Source: Streptomyces amritsarensis
Lineage (GTDB): Bacteria > Actinomycetota > Actinomycetes > Streptomycetales > Streptomycetaceae
Assembly: GCF_001953875.1 (NCBI RefSeq)
Contig: NZ_MQUR01000057.1
Location: 1 to 51,201, forward strand
Reading direction: 5' to 3'
DNA length: 51,201 nucleotides
Shown here: positions 1 to 8,744 of the stretch, piece by piece
Layout: every line of letters begins with the position of its first letter
Position numbering within the stretch: position 1 is the stretch's first letter
Notes under the pieces: generated by a model
What the model saw: only the letters and a program-made list of their open reading frames with translations
Databases searched by the model: none
Told to the model about the DNA's origin: nothing
Translations under genes and position numbers: made by a program

Positions 1-24
1 ATCCCCACGGAAATCCGCGGGGAT
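1..24. promoter_or_regulatory. Near-perfect palindrome at window edge
   Basis: Two 11-nt arms (atccccacgga and tccgcggggat) match at 10 of 11 positions around a 2-nt centre. The element lies 63 nt before the copper operon. It could be an operator for the operon or the tail of a terminator from a gene outside the window. It does not resemble the CsoR sites I know. Confidence 0.35.
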
Positions 25-87
25 CGGCGGGAACCGGGCGGGGACCGCATCCGACCACCTGCGCGGAACCGGCGGGGCGTCGACCCC

Positions 88-378
88 GTGAGCGCATCCT
101 CGGATCAGGGAATGTCGATGACCGAAGAACAGCAGTCCGCAGTCCAGGCCTCCGCGTCCACGGGGAGGTGGGGCCCTCCCCGGGCGCTGACCGGCTTCGT
201 GGTGCTGCTCCTGGCGGTGTTCGCCCTCGCGTACGGGATCGGGTCCGCGGCCGGTCCGGTGGCGCCCGGCATGCGCAGCACCGTCGGCGACCCCGGCCCC
301 GCCGAGCCGGGGGGCATGGGCGGCATGAACGGCGGCCCGGGTGGCGGCATGGGCGGCATGAACGGCGGAGGGCGATGA
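88..378 (+). CDS. Small Met/Gly-rich single-pass membrane protein of the copper operon
   Basis: A 96-aa protein from a GTG start; internal ATGs at residues 9 and 11 are alternatives. One hydrophobic helix covers about residues 34-55. The C-terminal tail is dominated by Gly, with methionines at 62, 77, 80, 88 and 91 in GGMGGMNGG-type repeats. The stop overlaps the copper ATPase start as ATGA, so the two are probably translated together. Met-rich segments next to Cu(I) pumps usually bind Cu(I), and the helix would place this tail outside the membrane. A role as a copper sponge or donor is inference. I do not recognise a named family. Confidence 0.72.
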   Translation: MSASSDQGMSMTEEQQSAVQASASTGRWGPPRALTGFVVLLLAVFALAYGIGSAAGPVAPGMRSTVGDPGPAEPGGMGGMNGGPGGGMGGMNGGGR

Positions 379-2723
379 CGGCGGAGGGCGGCACGGTCGC
401 GGGGGTGACCACCGACCTCGTCGTCCGCGGCATGACCTGCGCGGCGTGCGTGAACCGGGTGGAGAAGCGGCTGTCCCGCATCGACGGGGTGACGGCCTCG
501 GTGAACCTGGCCACCGGTCGGGCCCGCGTCCACCACCCGGTGGACGTCACGGCCGCAGAGCTCCTCGCGGCGGTCGAAAAGGCCGGCTACGGGGCGGAGT
601 CGGTGTCGGCGCCCCCACGGCCGGCACCGGGTACCGCGGCCGGTCCCCTCGCGCCGAGCCGTACGACCGGCCCTGCGGATCCGGACGACCCGGACGACCC
701 CGCCGGCCGGACGCGGGAGGAGGCCCGCAAGGACCGCGAACGCCTGCTGATAACCGCCCTGCTCTGCCTGCCCGTCCTCGCCTTGTCGATGGCCCCCGCC
801 CTGCAGTTCCGCAACTGGCAGTGGCTGTGCCTGGTCCTGGCCGCGCCCGTGGTCGTCTGGAGCGCCTGGCCGTTCCACCTGAGGGCGGCCCGCGGGCTGC
901 GGCACTCGGCGGCCACCATGGACACCCTCGTCTCGCTGGGCGTCATCGCCTCCTTCGCCTGGTCCCTGTACGCGCTGTTCCTCGGCGGCGCGGGCGATCC
1001 CGGTATGCGGATGCCGTTCAGCCTGCTCCCCTCGGCCGGAACGGAGGTCGCCCACATCTACCTGGAGGCCGCGGTCGCCGTCCCCCTGTTCGTGCTGACC
1101 GGCCGTCATCTGGAGGCGCGGGCCCGGCGCGGTACGGGGGCGGCGCTGCGCTCCCTCGCCGGGCTGGCCGCCAAGGACGTCACGGTCCGCGAGGACGGCA
1201 AGGAGCGCCTGCTGCCCATAGCGGAGCTCGTACCGGGCCAGGGGTTCGTCGTCCGGCCCGGCGAACGGGTCGCCACCGACGGCGTCGTGGTGTCGGGCAG
1301 TTCGGCCCTGGACCTGTCGCTGATCACCGGGGAGAGCGATCCCGTCGAGGTGGGCCCCGGCCGGGCGGTGGTGGGCGGCGCCGTCAACATGGGCGGACTG
1401 CTCCTCGTACAGGCCACCGCGGTGGGCGCCGACACCCGGCTGGCGCGGATCACGGACCTGGTCACCGAGGCCCAGGCGGGCAAGGCGCGGGCGCAGCGCC
1501 TGGCGGACAGGGTGGCGGGCGTCTTCGTCCCGGCCGTGCTCTCCCTGGCGGTGACCGTGCTCGGCTTCTGGCTCGGCGCCGGAGCCGATCCGCAGGCGGC
1601 CGTCACCGCGGCCGTCGCGATCCTCGTCGTGGCCTGCCCGTGCGCCCTGGGGCTGGCCACCCCGACCGCCCTCATGGCCGCCACCGGCCGGGGCGCCCGG
1701 CTCGGCATCCTGGTCAAGGGGCCGCAGTCGCTGGAGGCCCTGCGGCACGTCGACGTGATCGTCCTGGACAAGACCGGCACCCTCACCACGGGCCACATGT
1801 CGGTCGTACGGGTCACGGAGACCGCCGGCGGGATCGGCCGGGACGCGGCGGTCCGGCTGGCCGGGGCGGTGGAGCAGGGCTCCGAGCATCCGCTGGGCCG
1901 GGCGATCGCCTCGTACGCCCGGCGTTCCGCGGCCCGGGGCCCGCTGCCGGGGGTCGCCGGCTTCCTGGCCGTCCCCGGCAGCGGTGTCACGGGGATCGTG
2001 GAGGGCCGCAGGGTGGAGGTACGCACTCCGGGTGAGGGCCTGCCCGCGTCGCTGGCGCAGGCGTTGGCCGAGGCGGAGGCCGCCGCGCTCACCCCGGTCC
2101 TGGTGCGGGTGGACGGCTTCGACGAGGCCCTGATCGCGGTGGGCGACGTCCTGCGGCCGGGCAGCTACCGGGCGGTCGACCGGCTGCGGCGTCTCGGCGT
2201 GGAGCCGGTCCTGGCCACCGGCGACGGGGAGACCACGGCACGGGCCGTGGCCCGCGAGCTCGGCATCGCGGAGGTGCACGTCCGCTGCACACCCGAGGGC
2301 AAGGCCGCGCTGGTACGGAAGCTGCGGAGCGGGGGCCGCCGGGTGGCCGTGATCGGGGACGGGGTCAACGACGCCGCGGCCCTGGCGGAGGCGGATCTCG
2401 GGATCGCGATGGGCAGCGGTACGGACGTGGCCATCGGGGCCGCCGACGTGACCCTTGTCCGGGGTGACATCGAGGCGGTCGCCGACGCGGTCCGCCTCGC
2501 CCGCCGCACGCTGGCGACGATCCGGCTCAACCTGGTCTGGGCGTTCGGCTACAACGCGGTGACCGTGCCGCTGGCGGCCGTGGGGCTGCTGGGTCCGATG
2601 CTCGCCGCGGCCGCGATGTCCGCCAGCTCGGTCCTCGTGGTGGCCAACAGCCTGCGCCTGCGCACCTGGCAGCCGGCGCCGAGGCGCCCGGGCACCCCCG
2701 TCGGAAAGGCGTCCCTTCGATGA
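375..2723 (+). CDS. copA: Copper-exporting P1B-type ATPase (CopA-like)
   Basis: A 782-aa heavy-metal ATPase that would pump Cu(I) out across the membrane using ATP. An N-terminal HMA domain carries GMTCAAC (Cys22 and Cys25). Transmembrane helices follow, then the actuator motif TGES, the intramembrane metal site CPC (421-423), the phosphorylation motif DKTGTLT (Asp465), the EHPLG nucleotide-domain motif and the GDGVNDAAAL hinge. CPC together with the CxxC HMA domain is the Cu/Ag subclass signature. The ATG at 375 was chosen because it overlaps the upstream stop; the reading frame is open further upstream but out of context. The stop overlaps the next gene by 4 nt. No CsoR or CopZ gene is visible here. 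Confidence 0.93.
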   Translation: MTAEGGTVAGVTTDLVVRGMTCAACVNRVEKRLSRIDGVTASVNLATGRARVHHPVDVTAAELLAAVEKAGYGAESVSAPPRPAPGTAAGPLAPSRTTGPADPDDPDDPAGRTREEARKDRERLLITALLCLPVLALSMAPALQFRNWQWLCLVLAAPVVVWSAWPFHLRAARGLRHSAATMDTLVSLGVIASFAWSLYALFLGGAGDPGMRMPFSLLPSAGTEVAHIYLEAAVAVPLFVLTGRHLEARARRGTGAALRSLAGLAAKDVTVREDGKERLLPIAELVPGQGFVVRPGERVATDGVVVSGSSALDLSLITGESDPVEVGPGRAVVGGAVNMGGLLLVQATAVGADTRLARITDLVTEAQAGKARAQRLADRVAGVFVPAVLSLAVTVLGFWLGAGADPQAAVTAAVAILVVACPCALGLATPTALMAATGRGARLGILVKGPQSLEALRHVDVIVLDKTGTLTTGHMSVVRVTETAGGIGRDAAVRLAGAVEQGSEHPLGRAIASYARRSAARGPLPGVAGFLAVPGSGVTGIVEGRRVEVRTPGEGLPASLAQALAEAEAAALTPVLVRVDGFDEALIAVGDVLRPGSYRAVDRLRRLGVEPVLATGDGETTARAVARELGIAEVHVRCTPEGKAALVRKLRSGGRRVAVIGDGVNDAAALAEADLGIAMGSGTDVAIGAADVTLVRGDIEAVADAVRLARRTLATIRLNLVWAFGYNAVTVPLAAVGLLGPMLAAAAMSASSVLVVANSLRLRTWQPAPRRPGTPVGKASLR

Positions 2724-3313
2724 ACGAGTCCTTGCGGAGGGTGAACCGGTCGGTGGGCCCGCGGGTGCGGCGGACGGCGGGCCGCGCCGCGGCCCGGGCG
2801 GTGAGGGCGGCGGCCGAAGTCCGCGGCCCGGACCGGCGGAGCCTGCGCGACGGGCTGCTCGCCACGCTGGTTCCCGTGATGGCCTGCATGGCCATGCTGG
2901 TGGCGCTGACCGCGTGGACCAGGGCGGGGGCCGCGGGCAGCCCGGCGCGGATCGACGTCGGCGTGGGTCAGGTCCTCCTCCCGTACGCCGGCAGGGAGCG
3001 CACCTCGGCCTTCTTCCGGATCGCCAACACCGGTGGCTCCGACGACCAGCTGGTCGCGGTGACCTCGCCGGCCGCCGACGAGATCATGCTGAACCGGCAC
3101 GAGCCCGTCGGCGGGGGCGGCGACGCGGTGCGCGCGGTGTCCTCGGCGAACGTCCCGGCCGGGACTGTCGTGCACATGACGCCAAGCACCCTGGACCTGA
3201 TGGTCAGGGTGAAGTCCCGCCGCCAGGTGGGCGACGTCATCCCGTTCGTCCTGCACTTCCGCCGCAGCGGCCCGGTGGACGCCGTCGCCTTCGTGGTGCG
3301 CCGCGGCGGCTGA
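2720..3313 (+). CDS. Membrane-anchored PCu(A)C-like copper chaperone, degenerate ligands
   Basis: A 197-aa protein coupled to copA by an ATGA overlap. A basic N-terminus of about 45 residues precedes one hydrophobic helix (about 46-66) and an extracytoplasmic domain (about 75-195). The domain has the beta-sandwich pattern of PCu(A)C periplasmic copper chaperones: an AFFRIANTG strand, His127 and LDLM near 158-161. The family motif is H-x10-M-x21-H-x-M. Here His127 and Met161 align, while the first Met and second His appear replaced by Val/Arg and Asp159. It may bind copper weakly or differently. The operon position supports a copper role. Confidence 0.7.
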   Translation: MNESLRRVNRSVGPRVRRTAGRAAARAVRAAAEVRGPDRRSLRDGLLATLVPVMACMAMLVALTAWTRAGAAGSPARIDVGVGQVLLPYAGRERTSAFFRIANTGGSDDQLVAVTSPAADEIMLNRHEPVGGGGDAVRAVSSANVPAGTVVHMTPSTLDLMVRVKSRRQVGDVIPFVLHFRRSGPVDAVAFVVRRGG

Positions 3314-3435
3314 GCCGTGCGGGGCCCCGGCCCCGGCCCCCGGCCAGGACAGAGCGGCGGGCCGGGCTTAGCGTGGCAGGTGCGAAGTCGGCCACCAGCC
3401 GGCGAACGGCAGTCGTCACGGCAGGAGGGTCGGCC

Positions 3436-3678
3436 ATGAGCACGGTGCACGGGGACGCGGAAGCCTACGAGGTGGTCTTCGCCGCCGCGGACGGGGTCGG
3501 GGAGGACGTCGTCCGGATGACCCGCACCAGCGCCGCGGGCCCCGGTGGGCACCCCGTCTACGAGGACGCCACCGGCATCGTCCGGGCGGAGATCAGCAGC
3601 GGCGGCGAGGTGCGGGTGCTGGCGACGGGCGGAGGCCAGCAGCCGGCCCGCGTACTGCGGGCCCGGCCGGTGACCTGA
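3436..3678 (+). CDS. DUF6296-like small protein
   Basis: An 80-aa soluble protein from an ATG preceded by a GGAGGGT ribosome site about 9 nt upstream. The motif GPGGHPVYEDATGIVRAEIS and the following GEVRVLATGG resemble small Streptomyces proteins annotated DUF6296, recalled from memory and not searched. No membrane segment or catalytic motif is visible. Function is unknown. It stands alone between the copper operon and a convergent gene. Confidence 0.68.
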   Translation: MSTVHGDAEAYEVVFAAADGVGEDVVRMTRTSAAGPGGHPVYEDATGIVRAEISSGGEVRVLATGGGQQPARVLRARPVT

Positions 3679-3819
3679 CCTACGTCCGCGACCACCGCAG
3701 GAGCGGCCACCGCGGCCACCGCGCTGCGCCGTCCGGCCGGGCCGAGTGTACGGCGCCCTCGCGGCGGCCTCGCCTCCAGCCCTCGGCCCGGGGGCCGCCC
3801 GGCGGCGGGGGTCAGGCCC

Positions 3820-4218
3820 TCAACACGGGACGCGGACATGGATCGTCTTGCCTCCCGTCGCATGGTGGCGGATCCCCACGTCGGTCCCCAGCCGGTTGAC
3901 CAGGTGCCATCCCCAGCCGCCCTCGCCGCGCCGGTCGGGCCGCCTGGGCTGCGGCTCCGCATCGCTGGTGTCCGTGACCTCGATGTCGATCCCGTCCGCC
4001 GCGAGGCGGACCTCCAGCAGGCATCCGCCGCTCGTATGGCGGACGGCGTTGGTGACGAGCTCACTGATCAGCAGGAGCGCCGTGTCCAGCGCGAGAGGTG
4101 GGATGAGCTCGTGGTGGTCGGCCGCCGTTTCCTCGAGGTGGATCCGGGCCGCGCGCCGGGCCTGTGCCGCTGCGCTGCGTCCGTGCAGGTCGAGGTGGAG
4201 TCTCAGTTGGAGAGGCAT
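3820..4218 (-). CDS. Anti-sigma-factor-type ATP-binding protein (RsbW/HATPase_c_2)
   Basis: About 132 aa, a single GHKL ATPase domain. The N-box is SELVTNAVRH, followed by IEVTDTS (D-box position) and GGWGWHLVNRLGTD in place of the usual GRGLxLV lid. Such proteins in Streptomyces bind or phosphorylate anti-anti-sigma STAS proteins or sequester sigma factors. The ATG at 4218 was chosen because GGGAGAG lies 7 nt upstream; in-frame starts up to 4254 are possible. No sigma factor or STAS gene is adjacent, so its partner is unknown. Confidence 0.82.
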   Translation of the reverse strand: MPLQLRLHLDLHGRSAAAQARRAARIHLEETAADHHELIPPLALDTALLLISELVTNAVRHTSGGCLLEVRLAADGIDIEVTDTSDAEPQPRRPDRRGEGGWGWHLVNRLGTDVGIRHHATGGKTIHVRVPC

Positions 4219-4414
4219 GTACCCGCTCTCCCGGAACATAGAGAAACGTCGCATTCCGGCATATTTCCGGAGTTGCGCTTCCGGTGTGCGCCTTCCCTCC
4301 CGTTGCGCCCTTCACTCACCCGAGACGCCCCGTACACCTCCGCACACCGACGGCGACCAGCCCGGCCGCCGCCATCCGGAGCCTTCGCGCCCACCTCGGC
4401 GGAGGCGAACGGGG

Positions 4415-4681
4415 TCAGTCCGGCCAGGTGCCGGTGAGGCGCCTGACCGCCACGGCTCCGCCCCGGTCGATCGCCGCCTTGACCACGGCGAACACGGCGC
4501 CCTGGAGGACCGCGGCGATGAGGATCTCCCGCCACGTCCGGTCCTCGTCGGTGGCGTCCGGTGCGTCGTCCTCATGGCCGAGCCGCTTCCACAGCTGCTT
4601 GAACGCGACGCCGGCGAGCACGCCTCCGAGGGTGCCGAGCGCCATTCCCACGGGCTTGTACGCGACGGTCGAAGCCTTCAT
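4415..4681 (-). CDS. DUF4235 domain membrane protein
   Basis: An 88-aa protein starting MKAST, with GGAGGAGG 7 nt before the ATG. Two hydrophobic segments (about 9-28 and 53-70) flank an acidic DDAPDATDEDR stretch and RTWREIL, the pattern of the actinobacterial DUF4235 family. Function unknown. Possibly in one minus-strand unit with the anti-sigma-like gene downstream, although about 196 nt separate them. Confidence 0.85.
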   Translation of the reverse strand: MKASTVAYKPVGMALGTLGGVLAGVAFKQLWKRLGHEDDAPDATDEDRTWREILIAAVLQGAVFAVVKAAIDRGGAVAVRRLTGTWPD

Positions 4682-4770
4682 CGGTGCCTCCTCCACGGTT
4701 CGGGTCCGCTTCCTCCTCCCTGCGCCTGCCCGGTCGGGCGGGCGGCTAACGTCCACGCCCGGGCCCCGGC

Positions 4771-5478
4771 TCAGGCCCCGGCGTCCGCCAGCTGCCGCTC
4801 CGCCGTGTCCAGCAGCATCTCCAGCGCGACCGGGTAGGCACTGTGCGGCATCCGGGCGGCCAGCAGCCGGGCGGTGGCCGCGATGTTCGGGTGGTCGTCC
4901 GCCGGCAGGCGGGCGTAGGTCGACTCCCAGCGCTCCTCGTCGGACGCGCGCGCCTTGTCCGTCAGGGCGAGGGGTCCCGCGTCGAGGGCCGCGAAGGCCA
5001 GGCTCTGGTCGATGTAGGCGTGGTAGATCCGCACCGCGTCCTCGTCGCCGAACCCGGCACCGCGCAGGATGCCCAGGATCGCCTCGTCCGCCGCGATCTC
5101 CCGCGGGCGGCCGGTGACCCGGCTGGCGGTCAGCAGGGCTGCCTGCGGGTGGGCGAGGTAGGCGCCGTGGATGCGCAGCCCGAGGGCACGCAGGTCGTCG
5201 CGCCACCGTCCGGTGGGGGCCCAGCCGGCGAGCGCCCGGCCGATCAGCTCCTCGCCGATGGCGAGGGTGAGGCCGTCCATGCCCTCGAAGTACCGGTAGA
5301 GGGTGCTGGGGTCCGCGCCGAGGGCGGCGCCGAGCCGTCGGGCGGACAGGCCGGCGCTGCCGTGCTCGCGCACCATCCGCAGCGCCGTCTCGACGATCAG
5401 CTTCTCGGAGAGGACCGTCCCCCGGCGGGTGGGCCGCCTCCTCCTGCGCGCCTCCTCGGGGACCACGTTCTTCGCCAT
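4771..5478 (-). CDS. TetR/AcrR-family transcriptional regulator
   Basis: A 235-aa protein. A basic N-terminus precedes a TetR HTH at about residues 25-70, with LSARRLGAALGADPSTLYRY as the recognition region. The C-terminal all-helical ligand domain resembles the TetR_C tetracycline-repressor-like type. A GGGAGG site lies upstream of the ATG. It is divergent from the saccharopine-dehydrogenase-like gene, with a 118-nt intergenic region holding a palindrome, so it probably controls that gene and itself. The ligand is unknown. Confidence 0.9.
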   Translation of the reverse strand: MAKNVVPEEARRRRRPTRRGTVLSEKLIVETALRMVREHGSAGLSARRLGAALGADPSTLYRYFEGMDGLTLAIGEELIGRALAGWAPTGRWRDDLRALGLRIHGAYLAHPQAALLTASRVTGRPREIAADEAILGILRGAGFGDEDAVRIYHAYIDQSLAFAALDAGPLALTDKARASDEERWESTYARLPADDHPNIAATARLLAARMPHSAYPVALEMLLDTAERQLADAGA

Positions 5479-5524
5479 CGCCGCCCGCCTCCCTGACGTC
5501 CCGTCCTGTCTTATGCCAACACCA

Positions 5525-5530
5525 TTGACC
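5525..5530 (+). promoter_or_regulatory. Possible -35 element (TTGACC)
   Basis: TTGACC matches a housekeeping -35 box and sits 72 nt before the start of the saccharopine-dehydrogenase-like gene. The best -10 after an 18-nt spacer is only TTCCAT, so the assignment is weak. The palindrome at 5563-5578 would lie just downstream of this promoter. Confidence 0.3.
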
Positions 5531-5562
5531 TTAACTCGGGGCGCCAGGTTCCATCAGCCCCC

Positions 5563-5578
5563 TGAGGCGGACGCCTCA
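5563..5578. promoter_or_regulatory. Perfect palindrome, candidate TetR operator
   Basis: TGAGGCG-GA-CGCCTCA: two perfect 7-nt arms around a 2-nt centre, directly before the ribosome site of the gene at 5597. Its place between a TetR gene and its divergent neighbour is where an autoregulatory operator would be expected. Binding is inference. Confidence 0.5.
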
Positions 5579-5596
5579 CCGAGAGAGGACCAGGCC

Positions 5597-6844
5597 ATGC
5601 GTGTTCTGCTTGTGGGTGCCGGCGGTGTCGGGAGCGCGATCACCAAGATCGCCGCCCGCCGTGACTTCTTCGACCACTTCCTCGTCGCCGACTACGACCT
5701 GGGCCGCGCGCAGGCCGCAGTCGCCGCCCTGGGCGCCGACGAGCAGCGCTTCAGCGCCTGCCGCGTCGACGCCTCCGACGAGGCGGCGGTGACCGGGCTG
5801 CTCACCGAGCACGGGTGCGACGTACTGATGAACGCCACCGACCCGCGCTTCGTGATGCCGCTGTTCAACGCGGCGCTGGCGGCGGGCAGCCACTACGTCG
5901 ACATGGCCATGTCCCTCTCCCGCCCGCACCCGGACAATCCGCACGGCGAGTGCGGGGTGAAGCTCGGCGACGAGCAGTTCGAACGGGCCGCCGACTGGGA
6001 GAGGTCGGGCCGCCTGGCGCTCGTCGGCATGGGCGTCGAACCCGGGCTGTCGGACGTCTTCGCCCGCTACGCGGCCGACGAGCTCTTCGACGACATCGAC
6101 GAGATCGGTATCCGCGACGGGGCCGACCTGGCCGTCGAGGGCTACGACTTCGCCCCGTCCTTCAACATCTGGACGACGATCGAGGAGTGCCTGAACCCTC
6201 CCGTCGTGTACGAGAGCGAGCGCGGCTGGTTCACCACCGAGCCGTTCAGCGAGCCGGAGGTCTTCGACTTCCCCGAGGGCATCGGGCCGGTCGAGTGCGT
6301 CAACGTCGAGCACGAGGAGGTCCTCCTCGTGCCGCGCTGGGTGGGCGCCCGCCGCGTGACGTTCAAGTACGGTCTCGGCGACGACTTCATCGGCAAGCTC
6401 AAGGCGCTGCACGCGCTGGGCCTGGACTCCACGGTCCGGGTGCCGGTCCGCGGCGCTGACGGCGCCGAGGTGCGGGTCTCGCCGCGCGACGTGGTCGCCG
6501 CCTGTCTGCCCGACCCGGCGACGCTCGGGGACCGGATGACGGGGAAGACCTGCGCCGGCACCTGGGTCAAGGGCGCCAAGGACGGCCGGCCCCGCGAGGT
6601 GTACCTCTACCACGTCGTCGACAACCAGTGGTCGATGCGCGAGTACGGCTCCCAGGCCGTCGTCTGGCAGACCGCCGTCAACCCGGTGGTGGCCCTCGAA
6701 CTGCTCGCGACCGGCGTGTGGTCCGGCTCCGGTGTCCTGGGCCCCGAGGCGCTGCCGCCGGTCCCGTTCCTCGACCTGCTGACGGCGTACGGCTCGCCCT
6801 GGGGCGTCCGCGAACAGGGCCCCGCCCACGCCCCGGCCGGCTGA
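5597..6844 (+). CDS. Saccharopine dehydrogenase-like NAD(P)-dependent oxidoreductase
   Basis: A 415-aa protein starting MRVLLVGAGGVG, a Rossmann dinucleotide motif at residues 2-13. The layout (N-terminal Rossmann fold, NATDPRF and GSHYVDMA, a long C-terminal domain with GMGVEPGLSDVFARYA) is that of the saccharopine dehydrogenase/carboxynorspermidine synthase superfamily. It probably acts on an amino-acid- or polyamine-derived imine, but the substrate cannot be read from the sequence. The ATG at 5597 follows a GAGAGAGGA ribosome site; the reading frame extends upstream through the operator and is not used. Likely repressed by the divergent TetR protein. Confidence 0.85.
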   Translation: MRVLLVGAGGVGSAITKIAARRDFFDHFLVADYDLGRAQAAVAALGADEQRFSACRVDASDEAAVTGLLTEHGCDVLMNATDPRFVMPLFNAALAAGSHYVDMAMSLSRPHPDNPHGECGVKLGDEQFERAADWERSGRLALVGMGVEPGLSDVFARYAADELFDDIDEIGIRDGADLAVEGYDFAPSFNIWTTIEECLNPPVVYESERGWFTTEPFSEPEVFDFPEGIGPVECVNVEHEEVLLVPRWVGARRVTFKYGLGDDFIGKLKALHALGLDSTVRVPVRGADGAEVRVSPRDVVAACLPDPATLGDRMTGKTCAGTWVKGAKDGRPREVYLYHVVDNQWSMREYGSQAVVWQTAVNPVVALELLATGVWSGSGVLGPEALPPVPFLDLLTAYGSPWGVREQGPAHAPAG

Positions 6845-6974
6845 CCGGGCCGGCCGCCGGCCGCCTTCCGCTCCGCGCGAGGACGCGCTGGTCGCGAAGG
6901 CCGCGAAGGCCGCCGCGGTACTGGCGTCGGCCCTCTCCTGAGGGCTTCCCCGTCCGCGGCCGGCCCCGCGCGGG

Positions 6975-7673
6975 TCATTCCAGCACGGTGGCGGCCACCG
7001 AGAGGTCCGCGACCAGGCCCGCGAAGGCGGCCTCGCGGTCGTCGGCCCGCAGCACCGCCGAGGGGTGGACCGTCGCCAGCAGCTGCCCGGCCGCCGCCGT
7101 CCCCGGCTCCTCGCCGTCGAGGGCCGGCATCGGCAGCAGGACGCCCCGCTGCTCGCCGACCCGGAACGAGGGCCCCAGCAGGGCCTTGCCCGCCGTCGCG
7201 CCGAGCACCACCAGCACCTCGGGCGCGACCAGGCGCAGTTCCCGCGCCAGCCAGGGCCGGCAGGCGGTCATCTCGCGCAGGCTGGGCGCCTGGTGGATGC
7301 GCCGTTTGCCGCGCGGAGCAGGGGTGAACTTGAAGTGCTTGACCACGTTGGTGAGGTACGCCTCCTCGCCGTCGAGCCCGGCCTCGTCCAGCGCCCGGCG
7401 CAGCAACTGCCCGGCCGGACCCACGAAGGGCTCCCCCTGCACGTCCTCCCGGTCACCGGGCTGCTCCCCGACCAGCATCAGGCGGGCGCGGGCCGGGCCC
7501 CGGCCGAAGACGGTCTGGGTGGCGTCACGGAACAAGGGGCACCCGCGGCATGCGGACGCCGCCCGGCGCAGGGCAGGCAGTCCGCCGCGTGCGGGCAGGT
7601 AGGGGGTGGCGTCGTAGTGCTGCCCGGCGTCGTCACCGGGTGCGTCCGGGACGGCCTTCGCCATCGCTTCCAT
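6975..7673 (-). CDS. UdgX-type uracil-DNA glycosylase
   Basis: A 232-aa family 4-related uracil-DNA glycosylase. Motif A is GEQPGDRED (69-77) and motif B is HPSAVLR near the C-terminus. The insert KRRIH (123-127) is the diagnostic loop of UdgX, a group whose histidine forms a covalent bond with DNA at the uracil site. Iron-sulfur cysteines are visible at 42, 45 and 138; I do not see an obvious fourth. It acts in uracil repair or as a tight binder of uracil-containing DNA. Another start at Met4 is possible. It stands alone, convergent with the gene before it. Confidence 0.9.
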   Translation of the reverse strand: MEAMAKAVPDAPGDDAGQHYDATPYLPARGGLPALRRAASACRGCPLFRDATQTVFGRGPARARLMLVGEQPGDREDVQGEPFVGPAGQLLRRALDEAGLDGEEAYLTNVVKHFKFTPAPRGKRRIHQAPSLREMTACRPWLARELRLVAPEVLVVLGATAGKALLGPSFRVGEQRGVLLPMPALDGEEPGTAAAGQLLATVHPSAVLRADDREAAFAGLVADLSVAATVLE

Positions 7674-7815
7674 CGGCCACCACCGCCCCGGTGCGCTGTT
7701 CCTGGTCCGTCCCGCAGTCGGGACCGCGGGACGGCAGTCGGCTTGTGCCCGGGGATCTCCGCCTCAAACCGGGGCGGCGAGGTGTGCCGGACGTCGGGCA
7801 GGGCAGGCGGATGGC

Positions 7816-8565
7816 ATGACCGTGTACGTCGGCACCTCCGGGTGGCAGTACCGGGACTGGTCGGGTGTCCTCTACCCGCCGGACCGGCCGCAGCGCCTGT
7901 GGCTGGAGGAGTACACGGCTCATTTCGGCACCGTGGAGATCAACAACGCCTTCTACCGGCTGCCGTCACCCGAGACGTTCGCCCAGTGGCGCGCCCGCAC
8001 ACCGCCCGGTTTCGTCATGGCCGTCAAGGCGAGCCGCTTCCTGACGCACGTCAAACGCCTGCGCGAGCCCGCCGAGCCGGTGCACCGGCTCCTGGCGCAC
8101 GCGGCGGCCCTCGGCGACCGGCTCGGACCGGTCCTGCTCCAGCTGCCGCCCACCCTGCGGGCCGACCCGGCCGCACTCGACGCGTGTCTCGCCTGCTTCC
8201 CGGCCGGTACGCGCGTCGCGGTCGAGCCCCGGCACGCGTCCTGGTGGACGCAGGACGTGCGCGCGGTCCTGACCGACCGCGGCGCGGCCCTGTGCTGGGC
8301 CGACCGCGGATCGCGGCCCGTGACCCCGCTGTGGCGCACCGCGGACTGGGGGTACGTGCGGTTCCACGAGGGCCGTGCCCGCCCGGCGCCCCGATACGGC
8401 AGGACGGCCCTGCGCACCTGGGCGGCCCGGATCGCGGACACCTGGCCGGCGGGCGCGGACGTCTTCGCGTACTTCAACAACGACCCGGGTGGAGCGGCCG
8501 TGGCGGACGCGCGGGCGTTCCGACGGCTGGCGCCGTCCGCGGCGCGGGCGCCGGCCCGCGTCTGA
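7816..8565 (+). CDS. DUF72 domain protein (YecE-like)
   Basis: A 249-aa soluble protein with the DUF72 opening VGTSGWQYRDW, then FGTVEINNAFYRLPS, FVMAVKASRFLTH and LGPVLLQLPP, and a C-terminal YFNND. The family has a TIM-barrel-like fold. Its biochemical role is not established. It is divergent from the UdgX gene with about 140 nt between them. DUF72 genes are common in actinobacteria and give no clear context here. Confidence 0.9.
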   Translation: MTVYVGTSGWQYRDWSGVLYPPDRPQRLWLEEYTAHFGTVEINNAFYRLPSPETFAQWRARTPPGFVMAVKASRFLTHVKRLREPAEPVHRLLAHAAALGDRLGPVLLQLPPTLRADPAALDACLACFPAGTRVAVEPRHASWWTQDVRAVLTDRGAALCWADRGSRPVTPLWRTADWGYVRFHEGRARPAPRYGRTALRTWAARIADTWPAGADVFAYFNNDPGGAAVADARAFRRLAPSAARAPARV

Positions 8566-8744
8566 TGCCAACCAGGGCCCGGCGCAAGGATCTTGACGGT
8601 ACCGTGCTCCCCCAGCGGGCTGACGCGGTGCCGACGGAATGCCACGATGGTCCGTGCTTCAACAGTGTGCCTTTTCGGGGCGCTCCGAGAGCGGCGCCGA
8701 GCATCCCGGAGGGCAGCCCTACCCCACGAAAGGGCGGACACCCC

